This document shows positions 1 to 9,986 of a stretch of 64,000 bases of DNA, piece by piece (the first letter of the stretch is position 1; the number at the start of each line of letters is the position of its first letter). Source of the DNA: Mycolicibacterium sp. YH-1 (GTDB lineage Bacteria; Actinomycetota; Actinomycetes; Mycobacteriales; Mycobacteriaceae); the NCBI RefSeq assembly GCF_022557175.1, contig NZ_CP092915.1:3348001-3412000 (forward strand), read 5' to 3'. The notes under the pieces are model-generated. The model did not search any database, had not been told where the DNA came from, and was given only the letters and a program-made list of their open reading frames with translations. The position numbers and the translations under genes are program-made.

Positions 1-460
1 GAGCTCTTCCCATGCGTCGAAGTCGGCAGATCTCCCAAACGGGTTCGCCTGCATCGATCCCGAGCGCGGCCGCGTGCTTGCTGTTCGGCAGGCCAACCAC
101 CATGCTCACCAACTCGGTGTCGAGTTCGATCTCATCGCGCTGGCCCTTGAGGGTCTCCAACAGAGCACCGGGCCGCGACGGTTCGCTGACCAACCGTTGC
201 GGCGCAACGAAGATGCCGACGCCCTGATGGCGCACGATCTTTCCGCTGTGTGCGAGTTCGTCGAGCGCGCGGCGCACCGAAATCACGCTGACTTCGGCCA
301 TCTCGGCAAGTTCGGCCGTACTGGGCAGCTGATCGCCCTCGCGCAAGCCCTGGTCTTCGATGAGCGATACGACGAGGTCGTAGACGCGTTGATACCGAAG
401 CGGACGCCGAGAGCCACCGTCACGCGATCTGCCGCGCTTCGGTTCTGCGGCTTCGGTCAC
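1..460 (-). CDS. GntR/HutC-family regulator, NagR/DasR-like (3' end outside window)
   Basis: This is probably a transcriptional regulator of amino-sugar use. The reverse strand from a GTG at 460 encodes a basic leader, then a winged helix-turn-helix of GntR type (YQRVYDLVVSLIEDQGL... LPSTAELAEMAEVS, about residues 20-85). The beginning of a UTRA ligand domain follows, and the frame is cut by the window edge at the segment VWEICRLRRMG. The start is supported by GGAGGATGT just before the GTG. It lies head to head with nagB, the usual arrangement for a NagR/DasR repressor that senses glucosamine-6-phosphate or N-acetylglucosamine-6-phosphate. The family is clear; the ligand is inferred from context only. 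Confidence 0.85.
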   Translation of the reverse strand, partial: MTEAAEPKRGRSRDGGSRRPLRYQRVYDLVVSLIEDQGLREGDQLPSTAELAEMAEVSVISVRRALDELAHSGKIVRHQGVGIFVAPQRLVSEPSRPGALLETLKGQRDEIELDTELVSMVVGLPNSKHAAALGIDAGEPVWEICRLRRMGRA

Positions 461-601
461 ACATCCTCCAGTTTGAGCTGGCAGCCAACTGCCACGAGTT
501 CCGGGCCGTCCCTCGAGGTTCGGGCTGGTCCGCGAAATCGCCGAAATCGGCGTCATCACGGCGCCACCGCAGCATAGCCGCGACGGCTTAGTTCCCATAC
601 A

Positions 602-612
602 TTGTTATACAA
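602..612. promoter_or_regulatory. Palindromic candidate operator in GntR-nagB intergenic region
   Basis: TTGTTATACAA has TTGT/ACAA arms around a 3-base centre, extendable by one imperfect pair on each side. It sits 15 bases before the nagB start, in the divergent promoter region of a GntR regulator. It could be the operator or part of the -10 region. It does not resemble the DasR dre consensus closely. Confidence 0.4.
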
Positions 613-626
613 GGAATGAGGATTTA

Positions 627-1427
627 ATGAAGGTCATCATCGTCCCAGATGCAGCGAGTGCTGCGGTCGCTGCGGCGGATATGGTCACCGATCTGCTCAA
701 CGAGAAGCCCGATGCCGTCCTCGGCCTCGCGACCGGGTCGAGTCCGCTGGGCCTCTATGCCGAGCTGGCCGCCCGGGTCGCAGCGGGGTTGAACACGAGC
801 GAGGTATCCGGCTTCGCGCTCGATGAGTACGTCGGATTGCCCCCGAGTGACCCGCGCAGCTATGCGCACGTCATTCGCACGCAGGTCACCGAACCACTCG
901 GGCTCGATCCGGACAGGGTGCGGGTACCGGCGGGGGTCGGCGACGACCTCGATGCGGTGTGCCGCGACTACGAGGCGGCGATTGCCAACGCAGGGGGTAT
1001 CGACCTGCAGATCTTGGGGATCGGGCGCAACGGCCACCTTGGCTTCAACGAGCCGACCTCATCGTTCGCATCGCGCACCAGGGTCACGTCATTGGCGAGG
1101 AAGACGAGGCAGGACAACGCACGCTTCTTCGCCACCCCCGACGACGTCCCGCTCGACTGTGTGACACAGGGATTGGGCACCATCATGGACGCGCGTCGTG
1201 CGTTGTTGATTGCGACAGGTGCGGCGAAGGCGGACGCGATAGCGCGCGCCGTGGAGGGCCCGGTCTCCGCATTCTGCCCGGCCTCGATCCTGCAGCATCA
1301 CCGCGACGCGGTCATCGTCGTTGACGACGAGGCCGCCGCCGGGCTCACGCTCGCCGATGACTACCGCGACGTGCATGACCGTGAACGGCGGCGTGCGCCT
1401 CGGCGAATATTATTCTCGCCGCTATGA
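627..1427 (+). CDS. nagB: Glucosamine-6-phosphate deaminase
   Basis: This cytosolic enzyme converts glucosamine-6-phosphate to fructose-6-phosphate plus ammonia, the last step feeding amino sugars into glycolysis. The 266-residue protein has the phosphosugar-binding segment LATGSSPLGLYAEL, the lid/catalytic region FALDEYVGLP, and LGIGRNGHLGFNEP, which holds the catalytic His and Glu. The Asp seen before the His in E. coli NagB is Asn here, a substitution also found in some Gram-positive enzymes. The length is normal, but the last 15 or so residues are unusually Arg-rich and unlike the family tail. A weak GGAATGAGG precedes the ATG. It is divergent from a GntR regulator that probably represses it. 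Confidence 0.93.
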   Translation: MKVIIVPDAASAAVAAADMVTDLLNEKPDAVLGLATGSSPLGLYAELAARVAAGLNTSEVSGFALDEYVGLPPSDPRSYAHVIRTQVTEPLGLDPDRVRVPAGVGDDLDAVCRDYEAAIANAGGIDLQILGIGRNGHLGFNEPTSSFASRTRVTSLARKTRQDNARFFATPDDVPLDCVTQGLGTIMDARRALLIATGAAKADAIARAVEGPVSAFCPASILQHHRDAVIVVDDEAAAGLTLADDYRDVHDRERRRAPRRILFSPL

Positions 1428-1526
1428 CACTGTGACGTCACCGCGGAGCGCGTATCGCTATGGGGCAGCACGGTTGTGGGTGAAACTCGCCAAAGCGGGT
1501 CGGCGGGAAGGCGCTCACACAAGAAA

Positions 1527-1563
1527 GGGAGCCTGCCGCTCGGGGGGTTCGCGGCAGGCTCCC
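1527..1563. terminator. Bidirectional hairpin terminator between nagB and fbpC
   Basis: A perfect 13-bp stem (GGGAGCCTGCCGC paired with its complement) encloses an 11-base loop. It lies between the convergent ends of nagB (stop 1427) and fbpC (stop 1589). There is no T-tract, as is common for mycobacterial intrinsic terminators. It lies closer to the fbpC stop. Confidence 0.8.
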
Positions 1564-1588
1564 AGGTCTTGCAGGTGTCAGGCTCGGG

Positions 1589-2653
<1,065 letters not shown>

Positions 2654-2787
2654 TCACGTCGATGTAATCCGTTCCGGGTGCCAACACCGAGAAATGACAT
2701 CGCGGTTGGCTAACGATTCCGACTCGGCGCCGAGACCCCAGAAGCGGATCTAGCGTGTGACCTGTGTGAATTAAGTGATTGGTGTGA

Positions 2788-4041
2788 CTAGGGCCGGTCG
2801 GGCGACGCGCTGCGCGTCACGCGGTGCAGCTGAGTGACGTGGCGCGGTTCCAACTCGTCCAACGAGGTCACGCCAAGAAGTCGCATTGTCCTGCTGACCT
2901 GCGAGGACAAGATCTCGATGGCACGGTCCACACCCGCCTCGCCGCCGGCCATCAAACCGTAAAGGTAGGCGCGCCCAATCAACGTGAAGCGGGCACCGAG
3001 CGCAATGGCCGCGACGATATCGGCCCCGGACATCACCCCGGTGTCCAGCAAAACCTCACAGGAGCTGCCCACCTCCCGCGCGACGCTCGGCAGCAGATGA
3101 AACGGCACCGGTGCGCGGTCGAGCTGACGCCCGCCGTGATTGGACAGCACGATACCGTCGACGCCGAGGTCGACCACCGCCCTGGCGTCATCGAGGGTCT
3201 GAATGCCCTTGACCACCAATCGATTCGGCCACTGATCCTTGATCCAGGCGAGATCCTCGAACGTCATCGTGGGATCGAATGCGCTGTCCAGGTACTCCGC
3301 AACGGTTCCCGGTAGCCGGTCCAGCGAGGCGAACGACAGAGGTTCGGTGGTCAGCAGGTCGATCCACCACCGTGGGTGCGGTATCGCATTGGCCACCGTG
3401 CGCAACGTCAATGTGGGCGGTATCGACATACCGTTTCGCGTGTCGCGCAGCCGTGCGCCGGCGACCGGAACATCGACCGTGACGAGCAGCGTGTCGTACC
3501 CCGCGGCCGCGGCGCGCTCGACAAGCGCCATCGAGCGGTCCCTGTCCTTCCACATGTACAGCTGGAACCAGTTGCGGCCATCTGGATTCGCGGCCGCGAC
3601 GTCCTCGATCGACGCCGTCCCCAGCGTGGACAGCGAGAAGGGGATACCCGCTCGGCCCGCCGCGTGGGCGCCGGCGATCTCCCCCTCGGTGTGCATCAAC
3701 CGCGTGAAGCCCGTTGGTGCGATACCGAACGGCAGTGCGACGCGACCGCCCAATACCTCACGACTGGTGTCGATTTCGGCGACGTTGCGCAGGATCGTCG
3801 GATGAAACTCGATATCGCTGAACGCCTGTCTGGCGCGGGCCAGCGACAGCTCGTCCTCCGCGGCACCGTCGGTGTAGTCGAACGCCGCCCTCGGCGTGCG
3901 CCGTTGGGCGATCTGCCGAAGGTCGGCGATCGTGAGCGCCGCCGCCAACCTTCGGGCCGTCGCATCCAGGCGTGGCTTGCGGAACCCGATCAGCGGGGTC
4001 AGATCACGGGGTCGTGGGATATGTCGTTTCACGGCAACCAC
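2788..4041 (-). CDS. lldD2: FMN-dependent L-lactate dehydrogenase, LldD2 type
   Basis: This membrane-associated quinone-linked enzyme oxidises L-lactate to pyruvate. The 417-residue protein is an FMN-dependent alpha-hydroxy-acid dehydrogenase over its whole length. It has [19 protein letters not shown] near the N terminus, the substrate/FMN segment [11 protein letters not shown], the active-site His in [10 protein letters not shown], and the phosphate-binding [18 protein letters not shown]. Closely spaced matches to M. tuberculosis LldD2 run along the protein. The GTG at 4041 directly follows the stop of the upstream channel gene, so the two are probably cotranscribed. fbpC lies 194 bp downstream behind its own promoter region. 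Confidence 0.93.
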   Translation of the reverse strand: MVAVKRHIPRPRDLTPLIGFRKPRLDATARRLAAALTIADLRQIAQRRTPRAAFDYTDGAAEDELSLARARQAFSDIEFHPTILRNVAEIDTSREVLGGRVALPFGIAPTGFTRLMHTEGEIAGAHAAGRAGIPFSLSTLGTASIEDVAAANPDGRNWFQLYMWKDRDRSMALVERAAAAGYDTLLVTVDVPVAGARLRDTRNGMSIPPTLTLRTVANAIPHPRWWIDLLTTEPLSFASLDRLPGTVAEYLDSAFDPTMTFEDLAWIKDQWPNRLVVKGIQTLDDARAVVDLGVDGIVLSNHGGRQLDRAPVPFHLLPSVAREVGSSCEVLLDTGVMSGADIVAAIALGARFTLIGRAYLYGLMAGGEAGVDRAIEILSSQVSRTMRLLGVTSLDELEPRHVTQLHRVTRSASPDRP

Positions 4042-5442
4042 TCACTCCGCCGCGGCCGCCAGCGCGCGCTGCACCTCTTGCTGGCGTTCCTCGATGGTGC
4101 GGCCGATCTCTTGCAGCAGGAGCGGTTTGCCCAGCACCAGTTGCTCCATGTGCTCGCGCTCGACCTGAAGCACCGTGACCTCGTCGACGGCGAACGCAGA
4201 CGACGCCACGGGCTCGCGGGTCAACGCGGTCGACCCGATGAAATCGCCCTCGTCGACGATGCGCACCGGGACGAGCCCGCCGTCCTCGGTCGTGGCGACC
4301 AGCCGCACGCGGCCGTTGACGATGAAGGACATATGGGTCGGCACCTGACCGCGAACCTGAAGACTCTCCTCGGCGCCGTACCGGGTGATACGCGCGTGGG
4401 GCAGCAGCTCCTGCTGATCGGTGTGGCTCAGCCGCAGGGTCGGAGCGATCACCCGTAGTGACTTCTCCAACCGCTCCGGCGTCGCGAAGTCGTCGGATAC
4501 GCCGTCCAGATTCAGTTCTGCGCGGCGTGCCGCGTACCAGACCCACCGCAGGAACGTCGCCCGGGCCGCGCCGCCGTCGGCGGGGGACTGCACCGGAATC
4601 GACGTCTTGTACTGGCCGGCGCCGGCCACCGAACTGGACGGTGACGCCCCGGTGCGCAGTTGAGGCAGCCCGCCCGCCACCCGGACCAGTAGTCGGCACA
4701 CGTCGTCGGGGGGATCGTTCTGATCGAACTCGGTGATCACCGAGATCGAGTGCTCGCCCGGCGGCCTGCTCAAGTTGGCGAACGATGCGCCAGCCAGCAC
4801 GGAGTTCGGAATGATCTGCAGGCCGCTGCCGGTGTCGATGTGGGTGGCGCGCCAGTTGACCTCCACCACGCGACCACGCGCCGACGGTGTGTCGACCCAG
4901 TCGCCGATCTGGAACGGCTGCTCGAAGAGCAGCAGCAGCCCCGAGATGATCTGGCCAACGGAGTTCTGCAGCGTCAAGCCGAGAACGATCGACGTGATAC
5001 CGAGCGCGGTGAAGAGTCCGCCGACGTTGGCGCCCCAGATGTAGGAGAAGATGATCGCGAGCCCGATCGCGATGACCAGGAACCGCGCCACGTCGAGGAA
5101 TATCGACGGAATCCGCTTGCGCCAAGACCCTTCCGGCGCACCCTGGAACAGCGTGGCGTTGAGCCCGGACAGCACCAGTACGAGCACCACGAAGCCCAGC
5201 ACCGTGGACACGATGCGGACCGGGGTGGCTTCGGCCGACACCTCGGTCGCCTTCACCAGGAGCATCAGCAGCGCGCCGAGCGGCAGGATGTAGTTGCGCA
5301 CCAACCCGACCGGCTTGGCCAGCGCGCTGCCGCGGCGGGTGAGCGCCGCTCGCACCTCGGTGAGCAGTACCAACGCGATCGGCAGGCCGATCGCCACACC
5401 CAGGGCCCAGTAGAACCAGGAGGCATCCACCACGCTGGTCAC
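4042..5442 (-). CDS. MscS-family channel with C-terminal cyclic-nucleotide-binding-like domain (Rv2434c-like)
   Basis: This is an inner-membrane small-conductance mechanosensitive channel. Four hydrophobic segments lie in the first 170 residues. The last is the glycine/alanine pore helix leading into GLTLQNSVGQIISGLLLLFE and the MscS beta domain (FQIGDWV). From about residue 330 a CNB-type beta barrel follows. The phosphate-binding cassette is degenerate: the usual Gly-Glu is replaced (GDFIGSTAL) and the Arg expected after Pro is absent (EPVASSAFA). The GTG start overlaps the upstream cyclase stop by four bases. The pair resembles M. tuberculosis Rv2434c-Rv2435c. Loss of the cassette residues argues against ordinary cAMP gating. 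Confidence 0.88.
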   Translation of the reverse strand: MTSVVDASWFYWALGVAIGLPIALVLLTEVRAALTRRGSALAKPVGLVRNYILPLGALLMLLVKATEVSAEATPVRIVSTVLGFVVLVLVLSGLNATLFQGAPEGSWRKRIPSIFLDVARFLVIAIGLAIIFSYIWGANVGGLFTALGITSIVLGLTLQNSVGQIISGLLLLFEQPFQIGDWVDTPSARGRVVEVNWRATHIDTGSGLQIIPNSVLAGASFANLSRPPGEHSISVITEFDQNDPPDDVCRLLVRVAGGLPQLRTGASPSSSVAGAGQYKTSIPVQSPADGGAARATFLRWVWYAARRAELNLDGVSDDFATPERLEKSLRVIAPTLRLSHTDQQELLPHARITRYGAEESLQVRGQVPTHMSFIVNGRVRLVATTEDGGLVPVRIVDEGDFIGSTALTREPVASSAFAVDEVTVLQVEREHMEQLVLGKPLLLQEIGRTIEERQQEVQRALAAAAE

Positions 5443-7616
5443 TGGTGGCGCTCCGTGAGGCGCCAGATCCGTTGGTTCTCACCGGCGACGGTGACCTCAC
5501 CCGCGGCGGCGAAGCTGCGGCTGTCGCGCATTGCGTCGTAGACGTCGGACGTGACGTACACGCCCGGCTGAGCCGATCCGCTCTGCACTTGATAGGCGAG
5601 ATCGACCGCCGCGCCCCACATGTCGTAGGCGAGGCTGGACCGACCGACCAGCCCGCTGCTCACGGTGCCGGTGTCGATACCGGCGCGCAGCTTCAGTCCA
5701 TGGCCCGACTCACCGTTGAACCTGTCGACGATGCGTTGCATCTCGATGGCGAAGTCGACCGTGCGCCGCACGTTGTCGATGCGTGGCACGTTGAGCCCGC
5801 AGCTCGCGAGGTAGCCGTTGTGCAACGTCCGGACCCGCTCGATGCCAAGGGACTCCGCGGCGGAGTCGAACTGGCGAACGAGCCGGTTCACGATGGCCAG
5901 GGACTCATCAGAGCTCAGGTCTGCCGACAGCTCGTCGAGTCCGACGATGTCGGCGAAGAGCACCGTCACGTCCTGGTGATCCTGGGCGATGGTCTCCTCA
6001 CCCTCGCGATACCGCGCGACGACATTCTCGGGCATCAATGACAGCATCAGGCGGTCGTTCTCGCGGCGTTGTTCGTTGAGCAGATCCTCCTTGATTGCGA
6101 GATTGCGGCTCATATCGTTGAAAGCGTGTGTCAGGTCGCCGAACTCGTCGCGGGACGTCACTGGAACCGTGGCCCCGTAGTCACCCGAGCTGATCTGTTG
6201 GGCACCCGCCTCGAGTCGGCGGATCGGCCGCACGAACAGTCGCGCGAGCAGCATCGACGCGATGCACACCACGAAGATCATGGCCACGGTGGACAGCACC
6301 AGCTTGCGGGTGAACGCCGAGACCGGTGCGAACGCCTCCGCGGTGTCGATCTTGGCGATGACGTTCCAGCGCAGCCCGGGGATGTCGGCGGGCGCATAGG
6401 CCTGCAGGGTGTCGTGGCCGAGGTAGTCCTCGGCGATCAACGTGCCGCGTTGGCCCCGTTGAGCCAGTTGGGTCGCTTCGGTTGGCACCGGCTGAACCAG
6501 CGTGGTGCCGCGTCGGTTGATCGCCTCCTCTGCGATGTCGGGTGCGGTGCCCGCGTCGATCACGTCGCGCTTGTAGGCCTCGGGATCCTCGAGGAATAAC
6601 CGGGAGTCCGATCTCATCAGATCATCGGGCCCGACGATGAACGTCTCGCCCGTGTCGCCCATGCCCGAGTCCTTCCAGCGCCGGTCCATTGTCATCAGGC
6701 GATTGATCTTCGAGATCGGAAACTGCAGGGCCAGCACACCCTCGACCCTGCCTTGCGGACCGACGGGTGAGGTGAGCCACGCCGTCGGCTCGTCGGCCGG
6801 TGGATAGTCGCCGAAGTCGGTGATGCCGACGTGGTCGATGACGTTCGAGTCGAGCGCGTCCTGGTACGCCTCGGTGAGATTGCCGCTCTTGAACGGGCCG
6901 GTGTAGACGTTCGTACCGAGATCGACGGCCTTGTAGGCGCTGTAGACGACGTTGCCCCGGGTGTCGAGCAGCAGCGCATCCTCGAATTCGAACCGCGTCA
7001 CGATCTCGCGGAAGAAGTCGTTGAACTGAGCATTGGCGGCAGACCACGCGCTGCCGTCGCGGGCGTCGTCGAAGTTGATGGCCTCCTCCCAGTCCGAGAA
7101 CGGAGCGGTGTAGAGGGCCTGCAGGTAGCGCTGCGCGTTCGAGGTTGGTACGAGTGACTTGACGTCCAACTCGTCGCCGGTCTCGATCTTCTTGTCCCTC
7201 ACGAACTGGTTTGTGTAGTAGTCGACGAGCGACTGCTGCTGGGCGGGAGTGACGGGGGCCGCACCGAGTTCGTCGAAGCCCTTCGTGAACGCCTCGATGG
7301 CCTGAGTCGCGGTGGAGCCGCGTGAGTAGACCACCAGCGAGTCCTTCAGGTCCTGAATTGATGCCCGCAGTTGCCGACTCTGTGCCTGCCGGGTCTCGGT
7401 CAGGCTGTCGAAGACCGCGGCACGCAAGGAATTGCGGCCCGACTGATAGCCGATGGCACCCACGACGGCGGCCGAAAGGACGCTTGTCAGCAGGAGCATG
7501 ACGAGGAGCTTGGACTGGATGCTCACCCTCGACAACACGCGACGACGACTCCGCTTCGCGGTGGTGGCCGAGTCAGGTGTCTCGATCTGGTGGACATCGT
7601 CGTTCGAGATTGTCAT
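5439..7616 (-). CDS. Membrane class III cyclase-like protein with Cache and HAMP domains (Rv2435c-like)
   Basis: This is a receptor-type cyclase homologue of 725 residues. It has a TM helix at about 40-60, a large extracytoplasmic Cache-like sensor, a second TM at about 440-460, HAMP (FVRPIRRLEAGAQQI...), and a C-terminal class III cyclase domain. One metal Asp is present (ADIVG, about 556). The second is Asn in RTLHNGYL (about 600), the adenine-pocket Lys is Arg (about 596), and the transition-state Asn and Arg are Asp and Gln in VDLAYQ (about 672 and 676). On these residues it is probably inactive or highly atypical. I prefer the ATG at 7616 to the TTG three codons upstream. It precedes the CNB-channel gene with a 4-base overlap. 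Confidence 0.88.
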   Translation of the reverse strand: MTISNDDVHQIETPDSATTAKRSRRRVLSRVSIQSKLLVMLLLTSVLSAAVVGAIGYQSGRNSLRAAVFDSLTETRQAQSRQLRASIQDLKDSLVVYSRGSTATQAIEAFTKGFDELGAAPVTPAQQQSLVDYYTNQFVRDKKIETGDELDVKSLVPTSNAQRYLQALYTAPFSDWEEAINFDDARDGSAWSAANAQFNDFFREIVTRFEFEDALLLDTRGNVVYSAYKAVDLGTNVYTGPFKSGNLTEAYQDALDSNVIDHVGITDFGDYPPADEPTAWLTSPVGPQGRVEGVLALQFPISKINRLMTMDRRWKDSGMGDTGETFIVGPDDLMRSDSRLFLEDPEAYKRDVIDAGTAPDIAEEAINRRGTTLVQPVPTEATQLAQRGQRGTLIAEDYLGHDTLQAYAPADIPGLRWNVIAKIDTAEAFAPVSAFTRKLVLSTVAMIFVVCIASMLLARLFVRPIRRLEAGAQQISSGDYGATVPVTSRDEFGDLTHAFNDMSRNLAIKEDLLNEQRRENDRLMLSLMPENVVARYREGEETIAQDHQDVTVLFADIVGLDELSADLSSDESLAIVNRLVRQFDSAAESLGIERVRTLHNGYLASCGLNVPRIDNVRRTVDFAIEMQRIVDRFNGESGHGLKLRAGIDTGTVSSGLVGRSSLAYDMWGAAVDLAYQVQSGSAQPGVYVTSDVYDAMRDSRSFAAAGEVTVAGENQRIWRLTERHQ

Positions 7617-7715
7617 CGATTGCAAAGACTAGCTCGCAAAACCATTCGACCAGACCCAGTCGGCGAATGTTCGGCAGGCATCGACACCGGGGCGCGTGGC
7701 GGGCACCGTGGTGTG

Positions 7716-8144
7716 ATGGCCGATGCCTACGACCTGCGGCGCTTCCTCGACGCTCAGGACCCGGTCTACGAGACCGTTCTGACAGAACTGGAGGCCGGCC
7801 GCAAACGAACCCACTGGATGTGGTTCATCTTTCCGCAGATGCGCGGACTGGGGCACAGCGCGACCGCGACGCACTTCGGCATCCGATCGCGCGACGAGGC
7901 CGTCGCCTACCTCGAGCACGGGGTGCTCGGCGCTCGACTGCGACGGTGCGCACGACTGCTGACCTCGCTTGAGGAAACCTCGGCCGACCTGGTGCTGGGT
8001 CCGGTGGACGCGGTCAAGCTGCGTTCGTCGATGACCCTGTTCGCGGCGGTGGCCGACGACGACCGTGACTTCGTTGCGGTGCTTGCGCAGTACTACGGCG
8101 GCGAACCCGACCCGAGGACCCTTGATCTGCTGGCGTCGGACTAG
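7716..8144 (+). CDS. DUF1810 family protein
   Basis: This 142-residue cytosolic protein has unknown biochemical function. It matches DUF1810 along its whole length: DLRRFLDAQDPVYETVLTEL, the conserved THWMWFIFPQMRGLG block, HFGIRSRDEAVAYLEH, and a C-terminal TLFAAV segment. The ATG at 7716 matches the family start. The frame is open further upstream, but that extension runs into the divergent cyclase promoter and looks non-coding. Its stop overlaps the stop of the convergent GH13 gene by four bases. Confidence 0.85.
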   Translation: MADAYDLRRFLDAQDPVYETVLTELEAGRKRTHWMWFIFPQMRGLGHSATATHFGIRSRDEAVAYLEHGVLGARLRRCARLLTSLEETSADLVLGPVDAVKLRSSMTLFAAVADDDRDFVAVLAQYYGGEPDPRTLDLLASD

Positions 8145-9472
8145 GGGGCCAGGATCGCCCACCCGTGCGGTTCGACGTCGAGCGCCTCGACGCGGTCCTC
8201 GGGAGGTGCGCCGGAGCCGGCGAGGATGCGGGCACTGCCAAGGCCGATCTCCGACAACGACATCTGCAGGGGCGCGTCGTCGAGGTTCAGTGCTACCACC
8301 AGCGATCCGGTCTGCGAACTGGTTCGGTACACGTATCGGCTGTTGGTCAGTGACAGGGCTGTTGTTCGCGCCGTGTGCAACCACGGATATCTGCGGCGCA
8401 GGCCGATGAGGTGCTGGTGCAAGCGGAAGGCATCCTCGCCCAGGTGCTCGGCGTCCTGCGGGCGCGCGGGGAACTCCGGACGTACGGCGTCGTCGCCGCC
8501 GAAGCGCTCCTCCTTGACACCGCGGTAGCCCCACTCGTCGCCCGCGTAGATGCTCGGTGTGCCACCGGTGGTGAGAAGGACGACCAGGGCGTGCGCGGCG
8601 TGGCGCGGGTCCTCGACCTGACTGGCGATGCGGGTGACGTCGTGGTTGCCGATGAACGTCATGGGAACGAAGGCGTCGAGGAACTCGGCGTGCCGACGCA
8701 GGGCGTGGTCGAGTTCGTGGAAGTTGGCGTCGTTGAGGCTGCTCCAGATCGCCTTCCACAGCTCGTACTGCGTGACCGAGTCGAACGTCGCCGCCGAGAC
8801 GGTACCGGCGTAGTCACCGTGAATGACCTCGCCCACGAACCAGGCGTCACCGAACTCCGTGCGAACCCTCGGCAGCACGCGTGCCCAGAATGCGTCGGGC
8901 ACCGCGTAGGCCGCATCTAGTCGCCAGCCGTCGGCGCCGCGGCGCAACCAGTGCGACATGACGTCGGCGACGTAGTCGGTGACCTCCGGGTTGTCGTGAT
9001 TCAGCGTGATCAGACCGTCGTGACCCTCGAAGGCGACGAAGCCGTTGCGCCGCTTGCGGAACCACGCGTCATCCCCGCCGCTGACGGCCTCCTGGTAGCG
9101 GGCGAAGTCGGTGCCGACATGGTTGAACACACCGTCGAGCAGGATCCGCAGGCCGCGTCGGTGCGCCTCGGTGACGAGGTAATCGAAGTCGGCGTCATCG
9201 CCGAGGCGGGGGTCGATCCGGTAGTGGTCGGTGGTGTCATAACCGTGCGTGCGCGAGGCGAAGATCGGGCCAAGCGCGATACCGGAGGCGCCCAGCTCCA
9301 GGGCATGGTCGTACCAGTCGACGACGCGGCGTAACCGGTGCTGGTCGGGCGTCGGCGGCCGATCATTGGGGAAGGCGCCGACGAAGCCCAGTGGATAGAC
9401 CTGCCACCAGATCGCGTGCTCGACCCACCCCGGGCCCGTCGCGGATGAGCGCTCGCGCGAAGACCCTGTCAT
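8141..9472 (-). CDS. GH13 alpha-amylase-family glycoside hydrolase
   Basis: A 443-residue cytoplasmic enzyme, without signal peptide, that acts on alpha-glucosidic bonds. The (beta/alpha)8 barrel has all GH13 signatures: DGVFNHVG (region I), GWRLDAAY with nucleophile Asp186, FVGEVIHGD with acid/base Glu215, and IGNHDVTRI with the transition-state Asp278. A short C-terminal beta domain follows. The protein is compact, like maltogenic or trehalose-active members, so the exact substrate is not clear. The ATG at 9472 overlaps the deaminase stop by four bases, placing it third in an apparent TPR protein-deaminase-GH13 transcription unit. Confidence 0.88.
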   Translation of the reverse strand: MTGSSRERSSATGPGWVEHAIWWQVYPLGFVGAFPNDRPPTPDQHRLRRVVDWYDHALELGASGIALGPIFASRTHGYDTTDHYRIDPRLGDDADFDYLVTEAHRRGLRILLDGVFNHVGTDFARYQEAVSGGDDAWFRKRRNGFVAFEGHDGLITLNHDNPEVTDYVADVMSHWLRRGADGWRLDAAYAVPDAFWARVLPRVRTEFGDAWFVGEVIHGDYAGTVSAATFDSVTQYELWKAIWSSLNDANFHELDHALRRHAEFLDAFVPMTFIGNHDVTRIASQVEDPRHAAHALVVLLTTGGTPSIYAGDEWGYRGVKEERFGGDDAVRPEFPARPQDAEHLGEDAFRLHQHLIGLRRRYPWLHTARTTALSLTNSRYVYRTSSQTGSLVVALNLDDAPLQMSLSEIGLGSARILAGSGAPPEDRVEALDVEPHGWAILAP

Positions 9473-9948
9473 CGCGCGAACTTCGCCGCATAAAGGGATT
9501 TCATCTCCGCGGCATACTCGGCGACCGGCCCTTCGGCGACCACGCCTGGGGCCACGGTCGAAATCGGCAGCGGTGCAACGGGGGACGGATCCGATCCCCA
9601 CTCGGCGAGCCACTGGGTCAGCTGTGCCGATGAGGTCGCGTAGACGATGCGTCCGAGCCCAACCCAGGCGTGCGCGGCCGAGCACATCGGGCAGTGTTCA
9701 CCCGAGGTGTAGACGATCGCGCTCGCCCGCTGCGTCGGGGTCAGGTGGCTTGCCGCCCAGCGGGCGATCTCGAACTCGGGGTGACGGGTGGCGTCACCGC
9801 CCTGCACTCGGTTGCGATCCTCGAAGAGGACTCGCCCCTCGGCGTCCACCAGAATCGAGCCGAACGGTTCGTCGCCCGCCTCGAGGGCGATGCGGGCGAG
9901 ATCGACACAGCGTCGCAGCCGCTTGAGATCGTCACCGCCGATGGCCAC
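9469..9948 (-). CDS. Nucleoside deaminase (CDA/TadA fold)
   Basis: This is a zinc-dependent deaminase of about 159 residues that probably acts on a free purine or pyrimidine base or nucleoside. The zinc site is complete: His56-Pro-Glu58 (RHPEFE) and Cys86/Cys89 (EHCPMCSAA). The N-terminal segment EAGDEPFGSILVD is typical of guanine/cytosine deaminase relatives of TadA. A GTG at 9948 is the best start; codons upstream run into the preceding gene's end. The substrate cannot be told from sequence. Confidence 0.83.
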   Translation of the reverse strand: MAIGGDDLKRLRRCVDLARIALEAGDEPFGSILVDAEGRVLFEDRNRVQGGDATRHPEFEIARWAASHLTPTQRASAIVYTSGEHCPMCSAAHAWVGLGRIVYATSSAQLTQWLAEWGSDPSPVAPLPISTVAPGVVAEGPVAEYAAEMKSLYAAKFAR

Positions 9949-9986
9949 AGCGGGTGAGTCTACGCGGACACCTGAGCGGCGAGGGC

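Noticed and set aside
627..1427. Frameshift near the nagB 3' end
   Set aside because: The odd Arg-rich tail could suggest one, but no alternate frame restores a family-like ending, so it was left as a divergent C terminus.
5445..6041. Plus-strand frame of 198 codons opposite the cyclase
   Set aside because: It is the shadow of the highly GC-biased cyclase gene with no protein resemblance.
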